DNA from: Pseudomonadota bacterium
GTDB taxonomy: Bacteria > Pseudomonadota > Alphaproteobacteria > Caulobacterales > Caulobacteraceae
Reading direction: 5' to 3'
Length of the DNA: 5,651 nucleotides
Assembly (NCBI GenBank): GCA_023445955.1
Contig: JAEXJH010000352.1
Coordinates: 1 to 5,651, forward strand
Shown: in pieces, positions 1 to 5,651 of the stretch
Numbering within the stretch: position 1 is the stretch's first letter
Layout: every line of letters begins with the position of its first letter
Translations under genes and position numbers: made by a program
The notes under the pieces: model-generated
The model's input: only the letters and a program-made list of their open reading frames with translations
Told to the model about the DNA's origin: nothing
Databases searched by the model: none

Positions 1-78
1 CGGATCCGTCCATCCAGACATGAAGAAGGCCCCGGGAGCGCTCCCGGGGCCTTCTTCATGTCTGGATGGACGGATCCG
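1..78. repeat. 78-bp perfect palindrome at the window edge
   Basis: Bases 1-39 are the exact reverse complement of bases 40-78, checked pair by pair, with the centre between 39 and 40 in AGCGCT. The inner part (23-56) looks like an ordinary intrinsic terminator hairpin. The outer arms carry sequence a terminator does not need, ending in CGGATCCG, itself palindromic. The palindrome stops one base short of the stop codon of the neighbouring minus-strand gene. Because it begins exactly at base 1, its full length cannot be seen. It may be a real inverted repeat, or a foldback chimera or contig-end artefact centred on the terminator. No coding role is seen. Confidence 0.95.
23..56 (-). terminator. 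Intrinsic terminator of the outer-membrane protein gene
   Basis: Read on the minus strand, the stop codon of the outer-membrane gene is followed after about 24 nt by a very GC-rich stem. The arms are 40-51 and 28-39 (GGCCCCGGGAGC type), with only the central GCGC available as a loop. A-rich and T-rich stretches flank it (AAGAA on one side, TTCTT on the other). The T-tract is short and interrupted, but this form is common in GC-rich alphaproteobacteria. The element is symmetric, so it could also terminate a gene arriving on the plus strand from outside the window. Confidence 0.75.
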
Positions 79-79
79 C

Positions 80-838
80 TTAGCGGACGCCGAACGCAAA
101 CAGGTCGCTGGCCGTGGCCAGGTCGGCGCCGGCGCGATCGCGGTCCTTCAGGCTGCCGCCGAAGGTGTAGCGGAAGCCGACGCGAACGGCGTCCGAGTTC
201 AGCTTGGCCAGGTCCTTCGATTCCGCGTGGGTGTACTTGGCGAAGGTCGACCAGCCGGTGCCCGCGAACTTGTATTCGCCGCCGGCGTTCACGTCCCACA
301 GGTCGGCGTTGATGTTGGTGTCGATGCGCGACCAGCCAGCGCCGGCGTTCAGGCGGAAGTTGTCCGACACGAAGTAACGGGCTTCGCCGCGCACGGTGTA
401 CAGGTCGGCGTCCAGGTCGTTCGACTGGCCGTAGGCGGCCAGGCCCGTGAGGGTGACGTTGCCCAGGTACTTCTGGGCTTCCGCGCCGACGGCCCACAGG
501 GTGTCGTTCGACGGACGCGACAGGGCGGTGAAGCCGCCGACGCGGACGGTGTCGCCCAGCTTGGTGGTCAGGTGCACGGCGCCCGAGGCGACGGTTTCGT
601 CCGACAGGTCGTTGTCCGAGATCGAGACGTCGCCGTTGGCGGTCACGGTCCAGGCGCCGGCCAGCGGGATGGCGACCGAGCCGTCGATCACGGCCGACGT
701 GCCGTGGTCGCCGCCGAAGCGGGTGTTCAGGTCCGTGTAGTTCACGGCGGCGCCGACCGAACCGATGTTCTGGGCGAAGGCCGGGGCCGAGACGGCGGCG
801 GCGATCAGGGCGGCGGTGGCGAAGAGCTTCGTATTCAT
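80..838 (-). CDS. Secreted outer-membrane beta-barrel protein (porin-like), function unknown
   Basis: This encodes 252 residues. The N-terminus is a clear Sec signal peptide: MNTK, then a hydrophobic Ala/Leu/Ile/Val run to about residue 21, and an AFA-Q signal peptidase I site between residues 22 and 23. The mature part is rich in Gly, Asn, Asp, Ser and Thr. It has alternating polar/hydrophobic strands, for example around 48-57, 62-74, 87-105, 125-137, 146-156, 161-170 and 184-191, as expected of an outer-membrane beta-barrel. A final strand AVRVGFRYTF (217-226) ends in an aromatic residue, as barrel proteins do, but about 26 more residues follow. I chose the ATG at 838 over an in-frame ATG at 934 because it begins the signal peptide and has an AAGGGG ribosome-binding site 10 nt upstream. 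It stands alone, divergent from the S10 operon, with its own terminator. Similar proteins occur in Caulobacter-like genomes, but the transported substrate, if any, is not evident. Confidence 0.88.
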   Translation of the reverse strand: MNTKLFATAALIAAAVSAPAFAQNIGSVGAAVNYTDLNTRFGGDHGTSAVIDGSVAIPLAGAWTVTANGDVSISDNDLSDETVASGAVHLTTKLGDTVRVGGFTALSRPSNDTLWAVGAEAQKYLGNVTLTGLAAYGQSNDLDADLYTVRGEARYFVSDNFRLNAGAGWSRIDTNINADLWDVNAGGEYKFAGTGWSTFAKYTHAESKDLAKLNSDAVRVGFRYTFGGSLKDRDRAGADLATASDLFAFGVR

Positions 839-848
839 AGTGGGGTAT

Positions 849-854
849 CCCCTT
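849..854 (-). promoter_or_regulatory. Ribosome-binding site of the outer-membrane gene, inside a small hairpin
   Basis: On the minus strand AAGGGG lies 10 nt before the ATG at 838, which supports that start. The GGGG is the 5' arm of a perfect GGGG-ATA-CCCC inverted repeat (852 down to 842), so the ribosome-binding site could be partly paired in the mRNA. Confidence 0.6.
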
Positions 855-866
855 ACACAAGAGTGG

Positions 867-925
867 CTCACCGACTGGCTGGACGGTCGTTGTTGGGGGG
901 AGGGGCCGCCCAGTCCGTCGGTGAG
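867..925 (-). other. Imperfect stem-loop in the outer-membrane gene's 5' leader
   Basis: Bases 867-875 pair perfectly with 917-925 (CTCACCGAC / GTCGGTGAG). Pairing continues inward: 877/915, 879-882 with 910-913, and 884-886 with 906-908. That gives 17 Watson-Crick pairs out of 20 positions around a G/T-rich loop. No T-tract follows on either strand, so a terminator is unlikely. On the minus strand it would fold in the leader 29 nt before the start codon, leaving the ribosome-binding site outside the stem. Confidence 0.5.
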
Positions 926-931
926 GGGCGG

Positions 932-960
932 CATCTATGGAGGTTCGACCTGCGCCTCAA
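932..960 (-). promoter_or_regulatory. Candidate promoter of the outer-membrane gene
   Basis: On the minus strand TTGAGG (960-955) is followed after exactly 17 nt by TAGATG (937-932), a moderate sigma-70-type pair. Initiation would fall near 925, the first base of the stem-loop at 925-867. A competing -10 is the TATAAA at 992-987, which has no recognisable -35. The sequence alone cannot decide between them. Confidence 0.3.
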
Positions 961-991
961 GGCCGCCGGCGACGCTTCAGGGCCGATTTAT

Positions 992-1001
992 ACAAATTTG
1001 T
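992..1001. promoter_or_regulatory. AT-rich 10-bp palindrome, possible operator
   Basis: ACAAATTTGT is a perfect palindrome inside an unusually AT-rich patch (986-1001) within GC-rich DNA. On the minus strand it runs directly into TATAAA (992-987), a possible -10 box for the outer-membrane gene. A dimeric regulator could bind here, but no known operator consensus is recognised. Confidence 0.25.
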
Positions 1002-1192
1002 GACACTTGCGCGGACGAGTATTTCGCCTACGCCCAAGCGGGCGCACGTTCTTGCTAGTCATTGGGCGAAAAACGTTAAAAGCAGACCGGCGTTATGTTT
1101 TCGAAGGCCTTGCGCAGCCGGGGCAGGGCGCCTATTCAGATCCGGCCCGACGAGTCGCGTTCCACAAAGACGCGAGGAACCGGACAGAGCGC

Positions 1193-1221
1193 TTGACGAA
1201 ACCGATTCCGGCTCGTACAAG
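1193..1221 (+). promoter_or_regulatory. Predicted main promoter of the S10 operon
   Basis: TTGACG (1193-1198) matches the alphaproteobacterial housekeeping -35 well. After a 17-nt spacer comes TACAAG (1216-1221), which agrees with TATAAT at four of six positions. Transcription would start near 1228. A GATTC, a CcrM-type GANTC site, sits at 1204-1208 within the spacer. This is the best housekeeping-type pair I found between 1010 and 1444; it is a prediction, not a mapped start. Confidence 0.55.
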
Positions 1222-1227
1222 CGCGCC

Positions 1228-1444
1228 TCTGTTGGACCGGCTGTGAGCTTTCGAGCTCAAACGCGGTTCGCGAGACGCCCGGACATAGCGCCCCACAAGG
1301 CGCAATTTCGGTCATCACCCCCGGCAGGCGACTGTCAGGGATATTTGTTTTGCGGACGCTGCGTACGGACTCCCATCTGGGGGTTCGGGTTGGTCTTTGA
1401 AATGGTTCGAGACGCGGGCGCAGCCCACTAGGAAACCGAGCGAT
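1228..1444 (+). other. Long 5' leader of the S10 operon with several hairpins
   Basis: If transcription starts near 1228, about 217 nt precede rpsJ. Visible local hairpins are TGAGCT-TTCG-AGCTCA (1244-1259), CGCG-GTT-CGCG (1262-1272), GCGCC with GGCGC (1288-1303), and ACTCCC with GGGGGT around ATCT (1369-1384, one G-U pair). None is followed by a T-run, so no classical attenuator is seen. In E. coli the S10 leader is the target of autogenous control by L4. I cannot align this leader to that one, so any such control here is inference. Confidence 0.4.
1430..1435 (+). promoter_or_regulatory. Ribosome-binding site of rpsJ
   Basis: AGGAAA lies 9 nt before the ATG at 1445. It favours that start over the upstream in-frame ATG at 1397, which would add 16 residues absent from the S10 family. 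Confidence 0.7.
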
Positions 1445-1753
<309 letters not shown>

Positions 1754-1766
1754 GGAGGGCCGATCC

Positions 1767-2534
1767 ATGACTCTCCCCACCCAACGCACCGGCATCCTCG
1801 CCAAGAAGCTCGGCATGACCCGCTTCTTCGATGAAGCTGGTCAGCACGTGCCGGTCACCGTCCTGTCGCTCGATGGTTGCCAGGTCACCGCTCAGCGCAC
1901 GGTCGAGAAGGACGGTTACACCGCCCTGCAACTCGGCGCCGGCGCCAAGAAGGCCAAGAACACCCCGAACGCCATGCGCGGTCACTTCGCGAAGGCGGCC
2001 GTCGAGCCGAAGCGCGTCGTCGCCGAGTTCCGCGTCGAAGAGAACGCCCTGATCGAAGTTGGCGCCGAACTGACGGCCGACCACTTCGTCGCCGGCCAGA
2101 AGGTCGACATCCAAGGCGTGACCGTCGGTAAGGGCTTCGCCGGCGCCATGAAGCGCTGGAACTTCGGTGGTCTGCGCGCCACCCACGGTGTCTCGGTCTC
2201 GCACCGCTCGCACGGTTCGACCGGTAACCGCCAGGATCCGGGTCGTACGTTCCCGGGCAAGAAGATGGCGGGTCACCTGGGTCAAGAAACCGTCACGACC
2301 CTGAACGTCACCGTTTGGAAGGTCGATGTCGAGCGCGGTCTGATCCTGGTCAAGGGCGCCGTCCCGGGCCACGAAGGCAGCTACGTGAAGGTTCGCGACG
2401 CCGTGAAGAAGGCCATTCCCGCCGACGCTCCGCGTCCGGGCGCCTTCCGCAAGGCTGGCGAGGCTGCTCCGGTTGCCGCTGAAACCCCCGCTGAAGAGGC
2501 CCCCGCGGCTACGACCGAAGAGGGCGAAGGCTAA
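1767..2534 (+). CDS. rplC: 50S ribosomal protein L3
   Basis: This encodes 255 residues. L3 is an early-assembly protein that binds 23S rRNA near its 3' end and reaches towards the peptidyl-transferase centre. The N-terminal [13 protein letters not shown] block (residues 9-21) and the signature around [14 protein letters not shown] (122-135) are clear. The extended loop 136-170 ([31 protein letters not shown]) is complete. Gln156 in GNRQDPG probably matches the glutamine that PrmB methylates in E. coli L3. The start is fixed by a strong AAGGAGGG ribosome-binding site (1752-1759) that overlaps the rpsJ stop. The core ends near residue 220. A tail of about 35 residues follows, becoming rich in Ala, Pro, Thr and Glu and ending in EEGEG; E. 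coli L3 lacks it. The stop overlaps the rplD start by one base. Confidence 0.98.
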   Translation: MTLPTQRTGILAKKLGMTRFFDEAGQHVPVTVLSLDGCQVTAQRTVEKDGYTALQLGAGAKKAKNTPNAMRGHFAKAAVEPKRVVAEFRVEENALIEVGAELTADHFVAGQKVDIQGVTVGKGFAGAMKRWNFGGLRATHGVSVSHRSHGSTGNRQDPGRTFPGKKMAGHLGQETVTTLNVTVWKVDVERGLILVKGAVPGHEGSYVKVRDAVKKAIPADAPRPGAFRKAGEAAPVAAETPAEEAPAATTEEGEG

Positions 2535-3172
2535 TGAAACTCGACGTCATCAAGCTTGACGGCGCGAAGGCCGGCTCTGTGGATCTCGACGACGCCATCT
2601 TCGGCATCGACGAAATCCGCGGCGACATCCTTCAGCGCGTCGTGACCTGGCAGCTGGCCAAGCGCCGCTCGGGTAACCACAAGATTCAGGTTCGTAACGA
2701 GGTCTCTCGTACGAGCAAGAAGATGTACAAGCAAAAGGGCACCGGCGGCGCTCGTCACGGTTCGCGCCGTGCGGCTCAGTTCGTCGGCGGCGCCAAGGCC
2801 CACGGCCCTGTCGTCCGTAGCCACGCGTTCGACCTGCCGAAGAAGATCCGGGCCCTGGCTCTGCGCCACGCCCTGTCCTCGAAGGCCAAGGCCGGTTCGC
2901 TGGTCGTGCTGGACAGCGTTGTTCTGACCGAAGCGAAGACGGCCGCCCTGCGCGCCACCTTCGACAAGATCGGTCTGAAGAACGCCCTGGTCATCGCTGG
3001 TCCGGAAGTGGACGCGAACTTCAAGCTCGCCGCCCGCAACATCCCGAACGTGGATGTCCTGCCGAACGCCGGCCTGAACGTCTACGACGTGCTGCGTCGC
3101 CAGACCCTCGTCCTGACCAAGGACGCGGTCGAAGCGATCTCGGCTCGTTTCGCTGAGAAGGAAGCCGCCTAA
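2534..3172 (+). CDS. rplD: 50S ribosomal protein L4
   Basis: This encodes 212 residues, close to the family norm. L4 folds as a globular domain with a long basic loop that lines the constriction of the nascent-peptide tunnel. That loop is recognisable at about residues 44-96, with [28 protein letters not shown] (split across 56-76) and [13 protein letters not shown] just after it. The C-terminal globular part (about 103-205) has the usual [12 protein letters not shown] and [17 protein letters not shown] segments. In E. coli L4 also represses its own operon through the S10 leader and binds RNase E; neither can be judged here. The ATG overlaps the rplC TAA (TAATG), and GAGGG sits 9 nt upstream, so coupled translation is likely. 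Confidence 0.98.
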   Translation: MKLDVIKLDGAKAGSVDLDDAIFGIDEIRGDILQRVVTWQLAKRRSGNHKIQVRNEVSRTSKKMYKQKGTGGARHGSRRAAQFVGGAKAHGPVVRSHAFDLPKKIRALALRHALSSKAKAGSLVVLDSVVLTEAKTAALRATFDKIGLKNALVIAGPEVDANFKLAARNIPNVDVLPNAGLNVYDVLRRQTLVLTKDAVEAISARFAEKEAA

Positions 3173-3468
3173 TGGCCGCCACCGCTCGCCACTACGACAC
3201 GATCCTGTCGCCGGTGATCACTGAAAAGACGACCCTGCTCTCGGAGCAGAACAAGGTTGTCTTCAAGGTGGCCAACGACGCGACCAAGGACGAAATCGCC
3301 GCCGCCGTCGAAGAGCTGTTCAAGGTCAAGGTTACGAAGGTCAACACCATCGTCACCAAGGGCAAGACCAAGCGCTTCCGTGGCATCGTCGGGCGTCGCA
3401 ACGACGTCAAAAAAGCGATCGTGACCCTGGCCGACGGCCAGTCGATCGACATCACGACGGGGCTCTAA
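3172..3468 (+). CDS. rplW: 50S ribosomal protein L23
   Basis: This encodes 98 residues, normal for bacterial L23. L23 lies at the exit of the peptide tunnel and is the docking site for trigger factor and signal recognition particle. The conserved SPVITEK segment (residues 13-19) contains Glu18, matching the E. coli residue that contacts these factors. [19 protein letters not shown] (32-50), KVTKVNT (53-59) and [10 protein letters not shown] (67-76, the rRNA-binding loop) follow, then a C-terminal [15 protein letters not shown] strand. The ATG overlaps the rplD stop in TAATG, with AAGGAAG about 7 nt before it. No unusual feature is seen. Confidence 0.98.
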   Translation: MAATARHYDTILSPVITEKTTLLSEQNKVVFKVANDATKDEIAAAVEELFKVKVTKVNTIVTKGKTKRFRGIVGRRNDVKKAIVTLADGQSIDITTGL

Positions 3469-3472
3469 TCAG

Positions 3473-4312
3473 ATGGCCTTGAAGCACTTTAACCCGACCA
3501 GCCCCGGCCAACGCGGCCTGGTGCTGATCGACCGCAGCGAACTTCACAAGGGCAAGCCCGAGAAGAAGCTCGTTGAAGGCCTGACCAAGTCGGGCGGTCG
3601 CGGCGGCAACGGCCGTATCGCGGTCCGTTTCCGCGGCGGCGGCGCCAAGCGCCTGTACCGTCTGGTCGACTTCAAGCGTCGTAAGCAAGGCACGGCTTCG
3701 GTCGTCCGCCTCGAGTACGATCCGAACCGCACCGCCTTCATCGCCCTGATCAAGTATCAGGCCGACGGCGAGCTGGCCTACATCCTGGCCCCGCAACGCC
3801 TGAAGGTTGGTGACGAAGTCGTCACCGGCGAGAAGGTCGACGTGAAGCCGGGCAACGCCTCGCCGCTGCGCACGCTGCCGATCGGTACGATCATCCACAA
3901 CATCGAGCTGAAGCCCGCCAAGGGTGGTCAGATCGCCCGTTCGGCTGGCGCCTACGCCCAGCTGGTCGGTCGTGACGCCGGCTACGCCCAGATCCGCCTG
4001 AACTCGGGCGAACTGCGCATGGTGCTCGACTCGTGCATGGCCACCGTCGGCGCCGTTTCGAACCCCGACCATATGAACCAGAACCTCGGCAAGGCCGGTC
4101 GTTCGCGTCATATGGGCCGTCGCCCGCACGTCCGCGGCGTCGCCATGAACCCGGTCGACCACCCCCACGGTGGTGGTGAAGGTCGCACCTCGGGCGGCCG
4201 CCACCCGGTGACCCCGGCTGGTAAGCCGACCAAGGGCGCCAAGACCCGCGTCAACAAGGCCACGGACAAGTTCATCATCCGTTCGCGCCACAAAGCGAAG
4301 AAGGGCCGCTAA
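3473..4312 (+). CDS. rplB: 50S ribosomal protein L2
   Basis: This encodes 279 residues, a typical length (E. coli 273). L2 is one of the most conserved ribosomal proteins, needed for subunit association and peptidyl-transferase activity. Visible landmarks are [10 protein letters not shown] (residues 6-15), the Gly-rich [10 protein letters not shown] (40-49), [10 protein letters not shown] (60-69), [12 protein letters not shown] (81-92), [15 protein letters not shown] (158-172) and the C-terminal signature [12 protein letters not shown] (218-229). HPHGGGEG (230-237) follows; His230 is probably the counterpart of the functionally important His229 of E. coli. The basic tail ends in SRHKAKKGR. 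At residue 249 the usual Trp of HPVTPWG is Ala (HPVTPAG). It starts 4 nt after rplW with only a weak GGGG ribosome-binding site, suggesting dependence on coupling. Confidence 0.98.
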   Translation: MALKHFNPTSPGQRGLVLIDRSELHKGKPEKKLVEGLTKSGGRGGNGRIAVRFRGGGAKRLYRLVDFKRRKQGTASVVRLEYDPNRTAFIALIKYQADGELAYILAPQRLKVGDEVVTGEKVDVKPGNASPLRTLPIGTIIHNIELKPAKGGQIARSAGAYAQLVGRDAGYAQIRLNSGELRMVLDSCMATVGAVSNPDHMNQNLGKAGRSRHMGRRPHVRGVAMNPVDHPHGGGEGRTSGGRHPVTPAGKPTKGAKTRVNKATDKFIIRSRHKAKKGR

Positions 4313-4315
4313 GCC

Positions 4316-4594
4316 ATGACCCGCTCCGTCTGGAAAGGCCCGTTTGTCGACGGGTACCTCCTGAAGAAGGCCGACGCCGCACTGTCGTCGGGCCGCAAGG
4401 ATGTCATCAAGACCTGGTCGCGTCGCTCGACGATCATGCCGCAATTTGTCGGCCTGACCTTCGGCGTCCACAACGGCCAGAAGCACGTCCCGGTCTCCGT
4501 GTCGGAAGACATGGTCGGCATGAAGTTCGGCGAGTTCGCGCCTACGCGTAACTTCCCGGGCCACGCGGCCGACAAGAAGGCCAAGAGGAAGTAA
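4316..4594 (+). CDS. rpsS: 30S ribosomal protein S19
   Basis: This encodes 92 residues, the usual length. S19 forms a complex with S13 in the 30S head and contacts the A-site finger of 23S rRNA and t[15 protein letters not shown] (1-12), the basic KTWSRRSTI segment (32-40) and [20 protein letters not shown] (49-68) are present. The signature continues through [14 protein letters not shown] (70-83), ending in the basic tail KKAKRK. The start lies 3 nt after the rplB stop, with AAGAAGGG about 10 nt upstream. Confidence 0.98.
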   Translation: MTRSVWKGPFVDGYLLKKADAALSSGRKDVIKTWSRRSTIMPQFVGLTFGVHNGQKHVPVSVSEDMVGMKFGEFAPTRNFPGHAADKKAKRK

Positions 4595-4596
4595 TC

Positions 4597-4977
4597 ATGG
4601 CCAAGCAGAAGCAAGAACGCCGCCTGCCGGCCGCCGAAGCGATGTGCAAGGTGCGCACCCTGCGCACCAGCCCGCGGAAGCTGAACCTGGTCGCTCAGTC
4701 CATCCGTGGCCTGAACGTCCAGCGCGCTCTCAACGAGCTAGAGTTCAGCCACAAGCGTATCGCCCAGGACGTCCGCAAGGCGCTGTACTCGGCGATTTCG
4801 AACGCCGAGAACAACCACAACCTCGACATCGACTCGCTGGTCGTCGCCGAGGCCTATGTGGGCAAGAACCTGATCATGAAGCGTTTCTCGCCCCGCGCTC
4901 GCGGTCGCGCGACGCGCGTTGAGAAGCCGTTCTCCGAGATCACGATCGTGGTCCGCGAACTGGGTGAGGCCGCCTAA
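4597..4977 (+). CDS. rplV: 50S ribosomal protein L22
   Basis: This encodes 126 residues, longer than the 110 of E. coli mainly because of a short N-terminal extension (about residues 1-15), which is common in alphaproteobacteria. L22 binds all domains of 23S rRNA, and its long beta-hairpin lines the exit tunnel beside L4. [16 protein letters not shown] (23-38) opens the core. The hairpin spans about 84-108 and includes [12 protein letters not shown]. Met94-Lys95-Arg96 correspond to the E. coli MKR triplet whose loss gives macrolide resistance; here it is intact. The strand PFSEITIVV (111-119) completes the signature. The start has GAGGA 7 nt upstream and lies 2 nt after rpsS. The stop overlaps rpsC in TAATG. 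Confidence 0.98.
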   Translation: MAKQKQERRLPAAEAMCKVRTLRTSPRKLNLVAQSIRGLNVQRALNELEFSHKRIAQDVRKALYSAISNAENNHNLDIDSLVVAEAYVGKNLIMKRFSPRARGRATRVEKPFSEITIVVRELGEAA

Positions 4978-5651
4978 TGGGTCAGAAAGTCAATCCGGTC
5001 GGGCTGCGGCTCGGCGTAAACCGCACCTGGGACAGCCGTTGGTTCGCCGACGGCAACCAGTACGGCAAGATGCTGCACCAGGATCTCGCGATCCGCGCCG
5101 CCCTGAAGAAGCGCCTGTACCAAGCTGGTGTCTCGCGCATCATCATCGAGCGTCCGCACAAGAAGTGCCGCATCACGATCTATGCCGCTCGTCCGGGCGT
5201 CATCATCGGCAAGAAGGGCGCTGACATCGACAAGCTCCGCAAGGACCTGTCGATCAAGACCGAAGGCGAAGTTCACCTGAACATCGTCGAGATCCGCAAG
5301 CCGGAGACCGACGCTCAACTGGTGGCCGAGTCGATCGCTCAGCAGCTCGAGCGCCGTATCGCTTTCCGTCGCGCCATGAAGCGTTCGATCCAGTCGGCCG
5401 TGCGTCTCGGCGCCAAGGGCATCCGGATCAACGTCTCGGGCCGTCTGGGCGGTGCTGAAATCGCTCGTATGGAGTGGTATCGCGAAGGCCGCGTGCCGCT
5501 GCACACCCTCCGTGCGGACATTGACTTCGGTTTCGCCGAAGCCAAGACCACCTACGGCATCATCGGCGTGAAGACCTGGATCTTCAAGGGCGAGGTGCTG
5601 GAGCATGATCCGATGGCGCTCGACAAGCGTCTGGCCACCGAGTCCGGCCCG
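4977..5651 (+). CDS. rpsC: 30S ribosomal protein S3, 3' end beyond the window
   Basis: The frame stays open for 225 codons from the ATG at 4977 to the right edge with no stop, so the C-terminus is missing from the window rather than broken. S3 lies at the mRNA entry channel of the 30S subunit and has mRNA helicase activity together with S4 and S5. [13 protein letters not shown] (1-13) is the family start. The type II KH domain is clear, with GVIIGKKG at residues 74-81 and the following helix to about 90. The C-terminal domain carries [11 protein letters not shown] (154-164), [19 protein letters not shown] (167-185) and [13 protein letters not shown] (194-206). Family length suggests perhaps 10-35 residues remain. 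GAGG lies 7 nt upstream inside rplV, and the ATG overlaps the rplV TAA. In the usual operon order rplP (L16) should come next. Confidence 0.97.
   Translation, partial: MGQKVNPVGLRLGVNRTWDSRWFADGNQYGKMLHQDLAIRAALKKRLYQAGVSRIIIERPHKKCRITIYAARPGVIIGKKGADIDKLRKDLSIKTEGEVHLNIVEIRKPETDAQLVAESIAQQLERRIAFRRAMKRSIQSAVRLGAKGIRINVSGRLGGAEIARMEWYREGRVPLHTLRADIDFGFAEAKTTYGIIGVKTWIFKGEVLEHDPMALDKRLATESGP

Larger units (their letters stand above)
839..1444. other. 606-bp divergent intergenic region
   Basis: This separates the minus-strand outer-membrane gene from rpsJ. No reading frame in it has a good start, ribosome-binding site and protein-like composition, and I found no tRNA-like cloverleaf. From left to right it holds the outer-membrane gene's ribosome-binding site, its leader stem-loop and candidate promoter (839-960), then an AT-rich palindrome (992-1001). 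Next comes an inverted repeat, CGCCCAA (1031-1037) with TTGGGCG (1062-1068), and a weak plus-strand promoter-like pair, TTGCTA (1052-1057) with TTAAAA (1076-1081). The better S10 promoter candidate (1193-1221) and the rpsJ leader complete it. Confidence 0.8.

Noticed and set aside
839..934. A 32-residue N-terminal extension of the outer-membrane protein from an ATG at 934
   Set aside because: It would bury the signal peptide, lacks a good ribosome-binding site, and runs through the leader stem-loop. The ATG at 838 has AAGGGG 10 nt upstream.
20..1003. A 327-codon plus-strand open frame opposite the outer-membrane gene
   Set aside because: It starts inside the palindrome, is low-complexity Gly/Val/Arg/Ala-rich, and is the antisense shadow of a gene with a signal peptide, ribosome-binding site and terminator.
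1052..1081. TTGCTA-N18-TTAAAA as the S10 promoter
   Set aside because: Both elements match less well than TTGACG-N17-TACAAG at 1193-1221, and it would make the leader about 360 nt long. It is kept only as a weak alternative.
1395..1425. A GGTTCGA motif resembling a tRNA T-loop
   Set aside because: No acceptor, D or anticodon stems can be built around it.
937..1431. Plus-strand open frames in the intergenic region (937-1431 and 1007-1246)
   Set aside because: They have no ribosome-binding site and an Arg/Pro/Ala-rich composition typical of random GC-rich DNA, and they overlap the predicted promoter and leader.
1397..1444. An extended rpsJ start at the ATG at 1397
   Set aside because: It would add 16 residues not found in S10 proteins. 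The ATG at 1445 has AGGAAA 9 nt upstream and gives the family N-terminus.
3452..4564. A 370-codon minus-strand frame opposite rplB and rpsS
   Set aside because: This is a long antisense frame produced by the strong codon bias of rplB; its protein is low-complexity and has no ribosome-binding site.

Overview
The window is GC-rich chromosomal DNA from an alphaproteobacterium, most likely of the Caulobacterales (Caulobacter/Brevundimonas type). This rests on my recognition of the ribosomal protein sequences, the near-exclusive use of AAG for lysine and C/G-ending codons, a TTGACG-type -35 element, and a Caulobacter-like outer-membrane protein next door. The genus is an inference; no search was run.

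Layout. Bases 1-78 are a perfect palindrome with no unpaired base. Its centre is the transcription terminator of the neighbouring gene, and it is cut by the window edge. Bases 838 down to 80 (minus strand) encode a 252-residue secreted beta-barrel-like outer-membrane protein. Bases 839-1444 are a 606-bp divergent intergenic region with candidate promoters in both directions, a long imperfect stem-loop in the outer-membrane gene's leader, and a roughly 217-nt leader before the ribosomal operon. From 1445 to the right edge (plus strand) lies the first part of the S10 operon in canonical order: rpsJ, rplC, rplD, rplW, rplB, rpsS, rplV and rpsC. The last is open at the right edge after 225 codons.

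How the genes work together. The eight ribosomal genes are packed with 13 bp or less between them. Three junctions (rplC/rplD, rplD/rplW, rplV/rpsC) are TAATG overlaps, so they should be co-transcribed and translationally coupled. S10, S19 and S3 belong to the 30S head; L3, L4, L23, L2 and L22 belong to the 50S core, peptidyl-transferase surroundings and exit tunnel. All keep the residues expected for function. The outer-membrane gene is transcribed away from the operon and is probably unrelated functionally.

The operon is ordinary housekeeping DNA, and I see no new multi-gene system. The points worth a second look are all non-coding: the edge palindrome (quite possibly an assembly or library foldback), a GANTC (CcrM-type) site inside the predicted S10 promoter spacer, the structured leaders on both sides, and a small hairpin that overlaps the outer-membrane gene's ribosome-binding site.
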